64,000 nt of DNA from the NCBI GenBank assembly GCA_963833655.1, contig CAWHYL010000007.1, positions 567,490 to 631,489 on the forward strand, given 5' to 3'. Source of the stretch: 3-1-20CM-4-69-9 sp963833655. Its GTDB lineage: Bacteria; Actinomycetota; Thermoleophilia; Gaiellales; Gaiellaceae. Positions 39,932-47,840 of the stretch are shown here, one piece after another. The notes under the pieces are model-generated. The model was given only the letters and a program-made list of their open reading frames with translations. It made no database searches and was not told the origin of the DNA. Position 1 is the stretch's first letter. Each line of letters starts with the position of its first letter. The position numbers were made by a program, and so were the translations under genes.

Positions 39932-40829
39932 CGGCTTCAGCGTCCGGCGGGCGACCGTCGACGACGCACCCGCCGTCGACGAGCTGATCACGGCCGCCGA
40001 CGTCGCGGTGCAGGGGTGGTCGGAGTCGTCGGTCCCCGAGCTGCTCGGCTGGTGGCGCATGATGGATCTCGAGCACGATTCGTGGCTGCTGCACGAGGAC
40101 GACGCGCTCGTCGGGTACGCCGCCGGGTTCGGGCACGCCGATGCGTTCGAGCTCGACGGCTTCGTCCACCCCCGGCATCGCCGTCGCGGCCTCGGCGCGT
40201 GGCTGGTCGCTCGCGGGGAGGAGCGGGCGCGTGAGCGCGGCAAGTCGCAGCTGCAGGCGTTCTCGCTTGCCGGCGACGACCGCGCGCAACGGCTGTTCGA
40301 GCAGTGCGGGATGAGCGAGCTTCGGCGCTACTACCGGATGATGATCGAGCTCGCCGACCAGCCGCCCGAGGCTGAGCTACCCGACGGCTTTACGCTCGGG
40401 ACGTTCGATCCGAAAGACGCAAAGGCATTCCACGACGCGCTGATCGAGGCGTTCGAGGACGAGTGGAACTTCGTCGCGATGCCGTTCGAGGAGTGGCGGG
40501 AGCTGCGGCTCGTGAAGGATCCTGACTTCGATCCGGCTCTCTGGTTCGTCGTGCGCGACGGCGACGAGATCGCGGCTGTCATGCGCAACGAGCCCGATCG
40601 TTCCGGCGCGGGCTTCATCGGGGCGCTCGGCGTTCGCAAGCCCTGGCGCCGGCGCGGTGTCGCACAGGCCCTGCTGCAGCACGCCTTCGCCGAGTTCTAC
40701 CGGCGTGGCAAGCGTCGCGTGGCGCTCGGAGTCGACGCCGAGAACCCCACGGGCGCGACCCGACTGTACGAGCGCGCCGGGATGCATGTCGGATTCGAGG
40801 CGGTCGCGTACGGTAAGGAGCTGACGTGA
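39912..40829 (+). CDS. Tandem GNAT acetyltransferase (mycothiol-synthase-like)
   Basis: A 305-residue protein with two GNAT domains. The first (about 1-145) has the acetyl-CoA loop HPRHRRRGLGAWLVARGEERA near residue 87. The second (about 155-300) has GVRKPWRRRGVAQALLQHAFAEFYRRG near 237 and ENPTGATRLYERAGMHVGFE near the end. This double-GNAT plan is that of mycothiol synthase MshD and related N-acetyltransferases. Whether it makes mycothiol cannot be told here, as no other msh gene is present. The ATG at 39912 lies inside the HAD gene. Confidence 0.75.
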   Translation: MSSSPPDGFSVRRATVDDAPAVDELITAADVAVQGWSESSVPELLGWWRMMDLEHDSWLLHEDDALVGYAAGFGHADAFELDGFVHPRHRRRGLGAWLVARGEERARERGKSQLQAFSLAGDDRAQRLFEQCGMSELRRYYRMMIELADQPPEAELPDGFTLGTFDPKDAKAFHDALIEAFEDEWNFVAMPFEEWRELRLVKDPDFDPALWFVVRDGDEIAAVMRNEPDRSGAGFIGALGVRKPWRRRGVAQALLQHAFAEFYRRGKRRVALGVDAENPTGATRLYERAGMHVGFEAVAYGKELT

Positions 40830-41602
40830 GCCGGCTGCGCGCGAAGTGCCCCGACTGCAAGACGTACACCGCCGTCGCGATCGGCCCCGAGTACGAGTGT
40901 CATGCCTGCGGCCGGGTCTTCCGCTCCGGACTGGTCCGCGTGCCGCAGGCGTGGGGCGACGGCGGCGAGGCGATGGCCGAGTCGGCATGGCTCGAGCTGC
41001 CGTTCCCGGAAGCGGCAGTCATCGAGGCGGAGTCGCTCGAGGAGCAGAACCTTGCGCTCGCCGCCGACCTGCCGCAGCGCCCGCTCGTCCTCGGCGGCGA
41101 CTGCTGCTCGCACGTGGGCGCGGTCGAGGGCCTGGCGGCGCGCCACGGTCGTGTGTCCGTCGTGTGGCTCGACGCGCACGGCGACCTGAACACGCCGGAG
41201 AGCTCTCCCTCCGGAAATCAGTGGGGCATGCCTCTGCGCATGCTGCTCGACTCGGGCGCTCTCGACGCCGGCGACGTCGTGCTCGTCGGTGCGCGCAACC
41301 TCGATCCACCGGAGGAAGAGTTCATCCGCTCGAGCGGTCTCCACGTCGGCGAAGCCGGCATCGGACCGGCGCTCGAGGGCGCGAGCGGCACGTACGTCGC
41401 CCTCGATGTGGACGTGCTCGAGCCCGGCGAGCTCTCGGTCTTCATGCCGGAGCCGGGCGGCCCGACGCGCGCCGAGGTTGAGCGGATCCTCCAGACCGTG
41501 GCCGGCGGGGGGACGGTTCTGGGCGCGGGATTCACCGGGCTGACGTTCGAGCCCTCGAACATCGAGCCACTCGCTCGCTTCGCTGCAGCTTTAGGGCTCT
41601 AG
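40826..41602 (+). CDS. Zinc-ribbon fused to arginase/agmatinase-fold protein
   Basis: A 258-residue protein. Residues 8-29 form a zinc ribbon with Cys 8, 11, 25 and 28. The rest is an arginase-family fold with LVLGGDCCSHVGAVEGLAARHG near 87-108, VVWLDAHGDLNTPE at 112-125 and YVALDVDVLEPGE at 190-202. Manganese ligands Asp 116, His 118, Asp 120, Asp 194 and Asp 196 are present, but the usual GGDH His is Cys 93 and the DP of DxDxxDP is EP. Substrate unknown. GTG 40826 overlaps the GNAT stop (GTGA). Confidence 0.75.
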   Translation: MSRLRAKCPDCKTYTAVAIGPEYECHACGRVFRSGLVRVPQAWGDGGEAMAESAWLELPFPEAAVIEAESLEEQNLALAADLPQRPLVLGGDCCSHVGAVEGLAARHGRVSVVWLDAHGDLNTPESSPSGNQWGMPLRMLLDSGALDAGDVVLVGARNLDPPEEEFIRSSGLHVGEAGIGPALEGASGTYVALDVDVLEPGELSVFMPEPGGPTRAEVERILQTVAGGGTVLGAGFTGLTFEPSNIEPLARFAAALGL

Positions 41603-41610
41603 CACCCGTC

Positions 41611-41616
41611 TAAACT
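41611..41616 (+). promoter_or_regulatory. Possible -10 box of accD
   Basis: TAAACT ends 9 nt before the accD ATG at 41626. The gap after the arginase-fold gene is 23 bp and no Shine-Dalgarno is visible, so a near-leaderless accDA transcript is plausible. Confidence 0.35.
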
Positions 41617-41625
41617 CGACTGTTC

Positions 41626-42471
41626 ATGTCTTCCCGGATCGACGTCTCCATCGAGCACCGGAACGTCCCAGAGCCGCCGGGGAAGCAGCATCCGAACACG
41701 TGCCCCGAGTGCGACTCGCACTACCGAGACGACGAGCTCGAGGCGGCGCTCTGGGTCTGCCCGCACTGCGGCTACCACTTCCCCATGCGCGCACGCGCGC
41801 GGATTGCGTCGCTGGCGGACGTCGGGTCGTTCGTCGAGGAGGCGGCCGATCTGCGCTCCGAGGACCCGCTGCAATTCTTCGACCTGCGGCCGTACACGGA
41901 GCGGATCGCCGAAGCCGAGATGAAGACCGGGCTGGGTGAGGCGATGGTCATCGGGCAGGCCGCCGTCGACGGGACCGCGTGCGAGGTCGCCGTCATGGAT
42001 TTCTCCTTCATGGGCGGCTCGATGGGCAGCGTCGTCGGCGAGAAGTTCTCCCGCGCGTGCGACAGTGCGGCCGAGCGCGGCGTGCCGCTCGTGTCGGTGA
42101 CGGCTTCGGGCGGCGCACGGATGCAGGAGGGAATCCTCTCGCTGATGCAGCTGCCGAAGACGGTGTGCGCCGTCGAGGACATGCACGACTCCGGGCAGCC
42201 GCTGATCAGCGTCATGACACATCCGACGACGGCGGGCGTGCTCGCCAGCTTCGCGAGCCTCGGCGACGTGATCGTGGCCGAGCCCGGCGCGCTGCTCGCG
42301 TTCACCGGCCCGCGTGTCGTTCAGCAGACGACGCGCGAAAAGCTCCCCGAGGACTTCGGGCTCGCCGAGCAGAACCTGCGCTTCGGCCACATCGACGCGA
42401 TCGTCCCGCGGCCGGAGCTGAAGCCGTACGTCTCGCGTCTCCTCCGGCTGTTCTCGCGCAATGGCAACTGA
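41626..42471 (+). CDS. accD: Acetyl-CoA carboxylase carboxyltransferase subunit beta
   Basis: A 281-residue beta subunit making malonyl-CoA with AccA. The N-terminal zinc ribbon has CPEC and CPHCGYHFP (about residues 26-50). The crotonase-like core shows MDFSFMGGSMGSVVGEKFSRA near 125, SVTASGGARMQEGILSLMQLPKT near 155, SVMTHPTTAGVLASFASLGD near 195 and AFTGPRVVQQTTREKLPEDF near 225. It overlaps accA by 11 bp. accB and accC are not nearby, so the biotin carboxylase half is encoded elsewhere. Confidence 0.95.
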   Translation: MSSRIDVSIEHRNVPEPPGKQHPNTCPECDSHYRDDELEAALWVCPHCGYHFPMRARARIASLADVGSFVEEAADLRSEDPLQFFDLRPYTERIAEAEMKTGLGEAMVIGQAAVDGTACEVAVMDFSFMGGSMGSVVGEKFSRACDSAAERGVPLVSVTASGGARMQEGILSLMQLPKTVCAVEDMHDSGQPLISVMTHPTTAGVLASFASLGDVIVAEPGALLAFTGPRVVQQTTREKLPEDFGLAEQNLRFGHIDAIVPRPELKPYVSRLLRLFSRNGN

Positions 42472-43393
42472 CCACGAGCTCCATCTGCGCGACCGGCTGA
42501 CGCGGCTCCGCAGCCTCAACCTCCTTGGCGGCACGAAGCTCTCGGGGGAGCTCGAGAAGCTGCAGCGTCAGCTCGACCGCATCCAGACGGCGCCGACCGA
42601 CGAGGAGATCTGGCGCTCCGTCGAGCTCGCCCGCCACCAGGACCGCCCCTACACGCTCGACTACGTCGAGCGGCTGCTCGACGACTGGGTCGAGCTGCAC
42701 GGCGACCGCGGTCGGGCCGACGATGCCGCGCTCGTCATCGGGCTCGGCATGTTCAACGGTCGCACGGTCGCTCTCATCGGCAACCAGAAGGGCCGCGACA
42801 TCAAGGAACGTACGCACCGCAACTTCGGGATGGCGTATCCGGAGGGCTACCGGAAGGCGATGCGCCTGATGGAGCTCGCCGATCGACACGGCTTCCCGCT
42901 CGTCAGCCTCGTCGACATCCCCGGTGCCTACCCCGGCGTCGCGGCGGAGCAGCACGGCCAGGGCGGCGCGATCGCGCGCGCGCAGGCGCTGATGGCGCGG
43001 CTCGAGGTCCCCACTGTCGCGTGCGTGATCGGCGAGGGCGGATCCGGAGGCGCGATTGCGACCGCGCTCACGGACAAGGTGCTGATGCAGGAGAACGCGA
43101 TCTACACCGTCATCTCGCCGGAGGGGTGCGCGGCGATCCTCTGGCGCGACGCGAGCGAGGCGAAGAAGGCGGCGGCGGCGTTCAAGCCGGACGCCGTCCA
43201 TTGTCTCGAGCTCGGCGTGATCGACGGCATCGTTCCGGAGCCCGAGGGCGGCGCCCACACCGATCCCGACGCCGCAGCGCAGCTGTTGGGGGAATCGCTC
43301 CAGGAGGCGCTCGACGAGCTCGATTCGGTTCCCGCCGACGACTTGAAGCGCAGGCGCCGAGCCAAGTTCAGGTCGCTCGGCGTTTTCGCCTGA
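42461..43393 (+). CDS. accA: Acetyl-CoA carboxylase carboxyltransferase subunit alpha
   Basis: A 310-residue alpha subunit. It shows the N-terminal helical LEKLQRQLDRIQTAPTDEEIWRSVELARHQDRPYTLDYVE, then NQKGRDIKERTHRNFGMAYPEGYRKA near 107, LVDIPGAYPGVAAEQHGQGGAIA near 147 and IGEGGSGGAIATALTDKVLMQENAIYTVISPEGCAAILW near 188. ATG 42461 lies within the end of accD, so translation is coupled. It supplies malonyl-CoA for the fab operon upstream. Confidence 0.95.
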   Translation: MATDHELHLRDRLTRLRSLNLLGGTKLSGELEKLQRQLDRIQTAPTDEEIWRSVELARHQDRPYTLDYVERLLDDWVELHGDRGRADDAALVIGLGMFNGRTVALIGNQKGRDIKERTHRNFGMAYPEGYRKAMRLMELADRHGFPLVSLVDIPGAYPGVAAEQHGQGGAIARAQALMARLEVPTVACVIGEGGSGGAIATALTDKVLMQENAIYTVISPEGCAAILWRDASEAKKAAAAFKPDAVHCLELGVIDGIVPEPEGGAHTDPDAAAQLLGESLQEALDELDSVPADDLKRRRRAKFRSLGVFA

Positions 43394-43409
43394 GCCAACG
43401 CGCACAAGC

Positions 43410-43487
43410 TGTGGATAGACGGCAGCTTCGAGGAGTTTTCGGCAGGTTTCGGGTGTCGACCGGTCTCACCTCTCCACAACATCCACA
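43410..43487. promoter_or_regulatory. Cluster of DnaA-box-like motifs in the accA-ligD gap
   Basis: The 228-bp non-coding gap contains TGTGGATAG (43410-43418, one mismatch to the inverse DnaA box), TCTCCACAA (43471-43479) and ACATCCACA (43479-43487). The last two are end to end and opposite in direction to the first. They resemble the motifs in the origin gap 24 kb away. They may be an accessory DnaA-binding locus or chance; no experiment is implied by the sequence. Confidence 0.35.
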
Positions 43488-43511
43488 GCCTTTTCCCCTG
43501 CCCCGGAACGA

Positions 43512-43537
43512 CTTCGGGCCGGAAATCCGGCCCGAAG
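43512..43537. terminator. Perfect 12-bp hairpin after accA
   Basis: CTTCGGGCCGGA and TCCGGCCCGAAG are perfect complements around a two-base loop. The hairpin lies 118 bp after the accA stop and 84 bp before ligD. No U-run follows, as is common for GC-rich actinobacterial terminators. It probably ends the long fab-acc transcript. Confidence 0.55.
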
Positions 43538-43621
43538 AGTCGACCCCCCCGCTGGGTGGAGAAGCTTTTTCGGAGGACAGGAATCCTCCTTCGAAGTAGT
43601 GCTTAGCCGATCGCAGTCGAG

Positions 43622-45961
43622 ATGAAACGCGACCCGAAGCTCTCCGAGTACAACCGCAAGCGCGACCCGAAGGCGACGCCCGAGCCCTTCGGCGGCGGGC
43701 GCGAACGGGCGAACGAGCCGATCTTCGTCGTGCAGCGCCACGACGCCCGCCGTCTGCACTACGACTTCCGCCTCGAGCGGGGCGGCGCGCTCGCGAGCTG
43801 GGCTGTCCCGAAAGGTGTGCCCCTCGAGCCGGGACAGCAGCACCTCGCCGTCCACGTCGAGGACCATCCGATCGACTACGCGTCGTTCGAGGGCGAGATC
43901 CCGGCGGGCCAGTACGGCGCCGGCACCGTCGAGATCTGGGATCACGGCACGTACGAGCTGCTGGAGGAGAAGAAGAACGGCGGGTTGACGGTGCGGCTCC
44001 ACGGCGAGCGCCTCGACGGCACCTGGACGCTCATCCCGGCGCACCTGAGCGGCGACGCCAAGAACTGGCTCATCATCCGCAAGCGCGACGAGGCGACCCA
44101 GGCGGCCCCCGCGCCCGCGTCGTACCGGCCGATGCTGGCGACGCTCGCGGACGACGTTCCGCGCGGCGCCGGGTGGGAGTTCGAGGTGAAGTGGGACGGG
44201 TATCGAGCGATCGCCACGGTCTCCGGCAGCGAGACGGTTCTGACGAGCCGCAAGGGCAACGACCTGACAGCGCGCTTCGAGCAGGTCGCGAAGGAGATTG
44301 CGAAGGCGGTGAAGACCCCCGACTGCGTGCTCGACGGGGAGGTCTGCGCGCTGGACGACACGGGCCGTTCGAGCTTCTCCGCCATGCAGCAGGGGAAGGC
44401 GGGCACGCCGCTCGTCTACTACGCGTTCGACGTGCTCGAGGTCGACGGGGAGGCGCTCGTCGATCTGCCGCTCGTCGAGCGCCGCAAGCGGCTCGAGTCG
44501 CTCCTCGACCGGCGGAACCGGACCGTCCGTCTCTCGGAGTCGTTCGACGACGGGAACGCGCTGTTCAAGGCTGCGACCGAACAGCACCTCGAAGGGATCA
44601 TGGCGAAGCGCCTCGACTCGAAGTACGCGGTGGGCCGGCGCACGCGCGACTGGCTCAAGGTGAAGACGCATGGCGAGCAGGAGTTCGTCATCGCCGGCTA
44701 CACGAAGGGCACCGGCCGCCGGGCCTCGAGCTTCGGTTCGCTCGTGCTCGGCGTCTTCCAGGGGAAGGAGCTCGTCTACGTCGGGAACGTCGGCACTGGC
44801 TTCGACGGCCGCGAGATCGAGAAGCTGCTCGACGAGCTCCGCCCGCTGCGCCGAGAGACGCCGCCCTTCCGCGAGGCGCCGAAGATGCCGAAGGTGCGAA
44901 GGAGCGACGTGATCTGGGTCGAGCCGGAGCTCGTCTGCGAGGTCGAGTTCGCGGAGTGGACGCATGACGGCAGGCTCCGCGCGCCCTCGTATCTCGGGCT
45001 GCGCGAGGACAAGGCGGCGCGAGACGTTCGCCGCGAGGTCGCAATCGCCGACCGCATCGTCAAGGGCAACCGCGAGCTGAAGCTGTCGAACCTCGACAAG
45101 GTGTTCTTCCCCGTCGAAGGCGTCACGAAAGGCGACCTGCTCGAGTACTACCGAGACGTCGCGCCGGTCCTGCTTCCGCACCTCCGGAACCGGCCGTTCA
45201 CGATGGTGCGCTGGCCCGACGGCATCGAGGCGGGGCGGTTCTTCCAGAAGGACGCGCCGAAGCACATGCCGGAGTGGATCCCGACGTTCCGCACGCTCGT
45301 CTCGACGCGCGAGTCGCCGCGGCAGCGGAAGTGGGTGAACTTCCCGCTCGTCAACGACGAGCTTGCGCTCCTCTGGATGGTGAACATGGGCTGCGTCGAC
45401 ATGAACGCGTGGTACTCGCGGACCGACAGGCCAGACCGGCCGGACTTCGTCCTGTTCGATCTCGATCCGTCACCCGACGTCGGCTTCAAGGAGACCGTGC
45501 AGGTGGCGCTGCTGGTGAAGCAGGCGCTCGACGCGTTCGGTCTCGTCGGTTTCCCGAAGACGTCGAGCGCCGAGGGAATGCACGTCCTCGTCCCGATCGA
45601 GCGGCGGTACACGTACGACGACACGCGTCAGTTCGCCGAGATCGTCGCGGGTGCGATCGCCCGTACGAACCGCGGTCTCGCGACGACGGAATGGACGAAG
45701 TCGAAGCGCCGCGGCGTGCTGATCGATTCGAACCAGAACGGCGAGGGCAAGACGATCGCGTCGGTCTATTCCGTCCGGCCGCGTCCCGGTGCGCCGGTCT
45801 CGACGCCGTTGCGCTGGAGCGAGGTCAACGAGAAGCTCGATCCGCTCTCGTTCACGATGCCTGTCGTGCGCGAGCGCATCGCCAAGCACGGAGACCTCTT
45901 CGAGGGCGTGCTTACGACGCGGCAGCGGCTGACGGACGCGCTGAAGGCACTCGGCGGCTAA
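43622..45961 (+). CDS. ligD: Multifunctional DNA ligase D (PE-LIG-POL)
   Basis: A 779-residue NHEJ enzyme with three domains. The 3'-phosphoesterase has FVVQRHDARRLHYDFRLERGG near 34 and HVEDHPIDYASFEGEIPAGQYGAG near 80. The ATP-dependent ligase has EVKWDGYRAIA with Lys 190 as the nucleotidyl acceptor, DGEVCALDD and GIMAKRLDSKY. The C-terminal primase-polymerase has FVLFDLDPSPDVG near 608 and SAEGMHVLVPI. The order PE-LIG-POL is that of Pseudomonas LigD, not the POL-PE-LIG order of mycobacteria. No ku gene is adjacent. ATG 43622 has weak SD. The stop overlaps the opposing GNAT gene's stop. Confidence 0.95.
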   Translation: MKRDPKLSEYNRKRDPKATPEPFGGGRERANEPIFVVQRHDARRLHYDFRLERGGALASWAVPKGVPLEPGQQHLAVHVEDHPIDYASFEGEIPAGQYGAGTVEIWDHGTYELLEEKKNGGLTVRLHGERLDGTWTLIPAHLSGDAKNWLIIRKRDEATQAAPAPASYRPMLATLADDVPRGAGWEFEVKWDGYRAIATVSGSETVLTSRKGNDLTARFEQVAKEIAKAVKTPDCVLDGEVCALDDTGRSSFSAMQQGKAGTPLVYYAFDVLEVDGEALVDLPLVERRKRLESLLDRRNRTVRLSESFDDGNALFKAATEQHLEGIMAKRLDSKYAVGRRTRDWLKVKTHGEQEFVIAGYTKGTGRRASSFGSLVLGVFQGKELVYVGNVGTGFDGREIEKLLDELRPLRRETPPFREAPKMPKVRRSDVIWVEPELVCEVEFAEWTHDGRLRAPSYLGLREDKAARDVRREVAIADRIVKGNRELKLSNLDKVFFPVEGVTKGDLLEYYRDVAPVLLPHLRNRPFTMVRWPDGIEAGRFFQKDAPKHMPEWIPTFRTLVSTRESPRQRKWVNFPLVNDELALLWMVNMGCVDMNAWYSRTDRPDRPDFVLFDLDPSPDVGFKETVQVALLVKQALDAFGLVGFPKTSSAEGMHVLVPIERRYTYDDTRQFAEIVAGAIARTNRGLATTEWTKSKRRGVLIDSNQNGEGKTIASVYSVRPRPGAPVSTPLRWSEVNEKLDPLSFTMPVVRERIAKHGDLFEGVLTTRQRLTDALKALGG

Positions 45962-46581
45962 ACGGCGCCGAACAGGGGCAGCGCCGGCTCGAGGCCGGTG
46001 ATCTCGACCTCGATCGGCGAGCTCCACGCGCCACGCTCGAGGCGGTAGTCGTAGTGCTCGACGGGTTCGCCGCGCGAGATCATCGTGCGGGTGCCCGTGC
46101 GGCGGTAGCCGAGCTTCTCCGACACCCGCTGCGACTTGACGTTGTGGCTGAACGACCCGCTCACGGCCGCTCCGGCTTGCAGCCCGGCGAACGCAAGCTC
46201 GAGCACCGCCGCTCGCTGCTCCGTCCCGAGACCTCGTCCCTGGAACCGCGCGCCGAGCCACGATCCTGTCTCGACCTCGCGCGTCACCGCGAAGTCCTTC
46301 GCCTCGGCGCCCTGCGAGCCGATCGGCGCGGCGTCGAGGAACGCGATCAGGTTGAGCGCCCACTTCTCCGGCCGCCACTCCGTCCACGCGGAGCGATGGA
46401 AGGCAAGGAAGGCGTCGAGCTCGAGGTTGTCCGTCCACGGAACGTAGAACGGCATCTCGTCGGGCGGGTGGATCCCGGTCTGGGCGACGCGGAAGAGCTC
46501 GACGAGCTCGTCCTCGCTCGGCAGCCGCAGCTCGAGCCGCGGCGTCCGCACGCGGATCTCCCAAAGCGGCTCGAGGTTCAC
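45958..46581 (-). CDS. GNAT-family N-acetyltransferase (RimJ/RimL-like)
   Basis: A 207-residue single-domain GNAT protein. It starts EIRVRTPRLELRLPSEDELVELF, then KDFAVTREVETGSWLGARFQGRGLGTEQRAAVLELAF (acetyl-CoA loop near residue 118), AVSGSFSHNVKSQRVSEKLGYRRTGT and HYDYRLERGAW. The layout is that of ribosomal-protein Ser/Ala acetyltransferases and small-molecule relatives; the substrate is unknown. GTG 46581 overlaps the NDH-2 stop (GTGA), so the two are co-translated. Confidence 0.8.
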   Translation of the reverse strand: MNLEPLWEIRVRTPRLELRLPSEDELVELFRVAQTGIHPPDEMPFYVPWTDNLELDAFLAFHRSAWTEWRPEKWALNLIAFLDAAPIGSQGAEAKDFAVTREVETGSWLGARFQGRGLGTEQRAAVLELAFAGLQAGAAVSGSFSHNVKSQRVSEKLGYRRTGTRTMISRGEPVEHYDYRLERGAWSSPIEVEITGLEPALPLFGAV

Positions 46582-47831
46582 GAGCCGAGCCGCTCGGGAT
46601 GCCCGAGCGAGCCCAGCTCGGCGATGTCGCGGCGGAAGAAGAGCGACGTCGTCCAGTCGGTCACGACGCGCAGCTTCCGTGTCACGAGCGGCAGCTGGTA
46701 GAGGTGGTACGTGCGCGTGACGAACCAGCCCGGAAAGCCGCGCAGCAGGGCGCCGGGCACCTGGGCGATGCCCTTGTAGCGGCCGAGCGTCGCGACCTGC
46801 CCGAGCATGCGGTACCTGTACGGCTTCCGGCTTCCGTGCAGGTTCTTCGCGAGCTGCCGCGCCTGACGCAGCGCGTGCTGGCACGTCGGCGGGTCGTACT
46901 GCCCGGGAGTCGAGGCGTTCGGCACGCGGGCTCCGTCGCCGAGGGCCCACACGTGGGCCAGCCCCTCGACCTGCAGCGTCGGCTCGACCTTGACCCGCCC
47001 GCGCTCGTCCAGCGGCAGCCCGAGCCGCTCGTTGACCGGGTTCGCGCGCACGCCTGCCGTCCAGACGACGGTGCTCGTCAGGATCCGGTCACCGTCCGAC
47101 AGGACGGCTGCATGCGGTTCGACGGCCTCGAGCGTCGTCGCGACGCGGATGTCGACGCCGCGGCCGGTGAGCTGCCGGGCTGCGTAGTCGCCGAGCGGCG
47201 TCGGGATCTCCGGGAGGATCTTCGGCGCTGCGTCGACGAGCACCCAGTGCTGCGGCTCGTCGCGTAGGGTCGGGTAGTAGCGCAACGCATCGCGAACCAG
47301 GTCGGACAGCTCGGCGAGCGCCTCGACGCCCGCATAGCCGGCGCCGACGAACACGAACGTCAGCTCGCGTCGCCGATGTGCCTCTGTGGGTGCGGCCGTC
47401 GCAGCCTCGAGCCGCCGGAGGACGTGGTTGCGCAGGTAGATCGCGTCCGGGAGCGTCTTGAAGCCGAGCGCGTGGTCGGCGAGGCCGGGGATCGGCAAGG
47501 TGCGGGAGATCGCTCCGAGCGCGACGACGACGTTCTCGTAGCCGACCGTGACGACTTCCTCTTCGGTCTCCACACGCACGCGGTGGTTCGGCACGTCGAG
47601 CGCCGTCGCTCGCCCGAGCAGGAACTCGGCATGCGGGCACATCTGCCGCAGCGGTACGACGACGTGCCGGGGCTCGAGCGTCCCCGACGCGGCCTCGGGC
47701 AGCATCGGCGTGTACAGCATGAAGTTCTCCGGCGACACGATCGTCGCGCCGCGCCTGCCGAGCAGACGCGCCACGTACGCGCCGGCGAACCCGCCGCCGA
47801 TGACGAGCGTCCCGCCCAACGCGTCGGCCAT
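46578..47831 (-). CDS. Type II NADH dehydrogenase-like flavoprotein
   Basis: A 417-residue FAD/NAD(P)-dependent oxidoreductase. It has TLVIGGGFAGAYVARLLGRRG at the N-terminus (FAD), VVVALGAISRTLPIPGLADHALGF near 105, FVFVGAGYAGVEALAEL near 160 (NAD), VVWTAGVRANP near 258 and VWALGDGARVPN near 292 (second FAD contact). The C-terminal segment is amphipathic, as expected for a monotopic NDH-2. It probably passes electrons from NADH to quinone without pumping protons, but other members of the family exist. TAGAAC lies six bases upstream of ATG 47831. Confidence 0.85.
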   Translation of the reverse strand: MADALGGTLVIGGGFAGAYVARLLGRRGATIVSPENFMLYTPMLPEAASGTLEPRHVVVPLRQMCPHAEFLLGRATALDVPNHRVRVETEEEVVTVGYENVVVALGAISRTLPIPGLADHALGFKTLPDAIYLRNHVLRRLEAATAAPTEAHRRRELTFVFVGAGYAGVEALAELSDLVRDALRYYPTLRDEPQHWVLVDAAPKILPEIPTPLGDYAARQLTGRGVDIRVATTLEAVEPHAAVLSDGDRILTSTVVWTAGVRANPVNERLGLPLDERGRVKVEPTLQVEGLAHVWALGDGARVPNASTPGQYDPPTCQHALRQARQLAKNLHGSRKPYRYRMLGQVATLGRYKGIAQVPGALLRGFPGWFVTRTYHLYQLPLVTRKLRVVTDWTTSLFFRRDIAELGSLGHPERLGS

Positions 47832-47840
47832 CCCGGTGTT

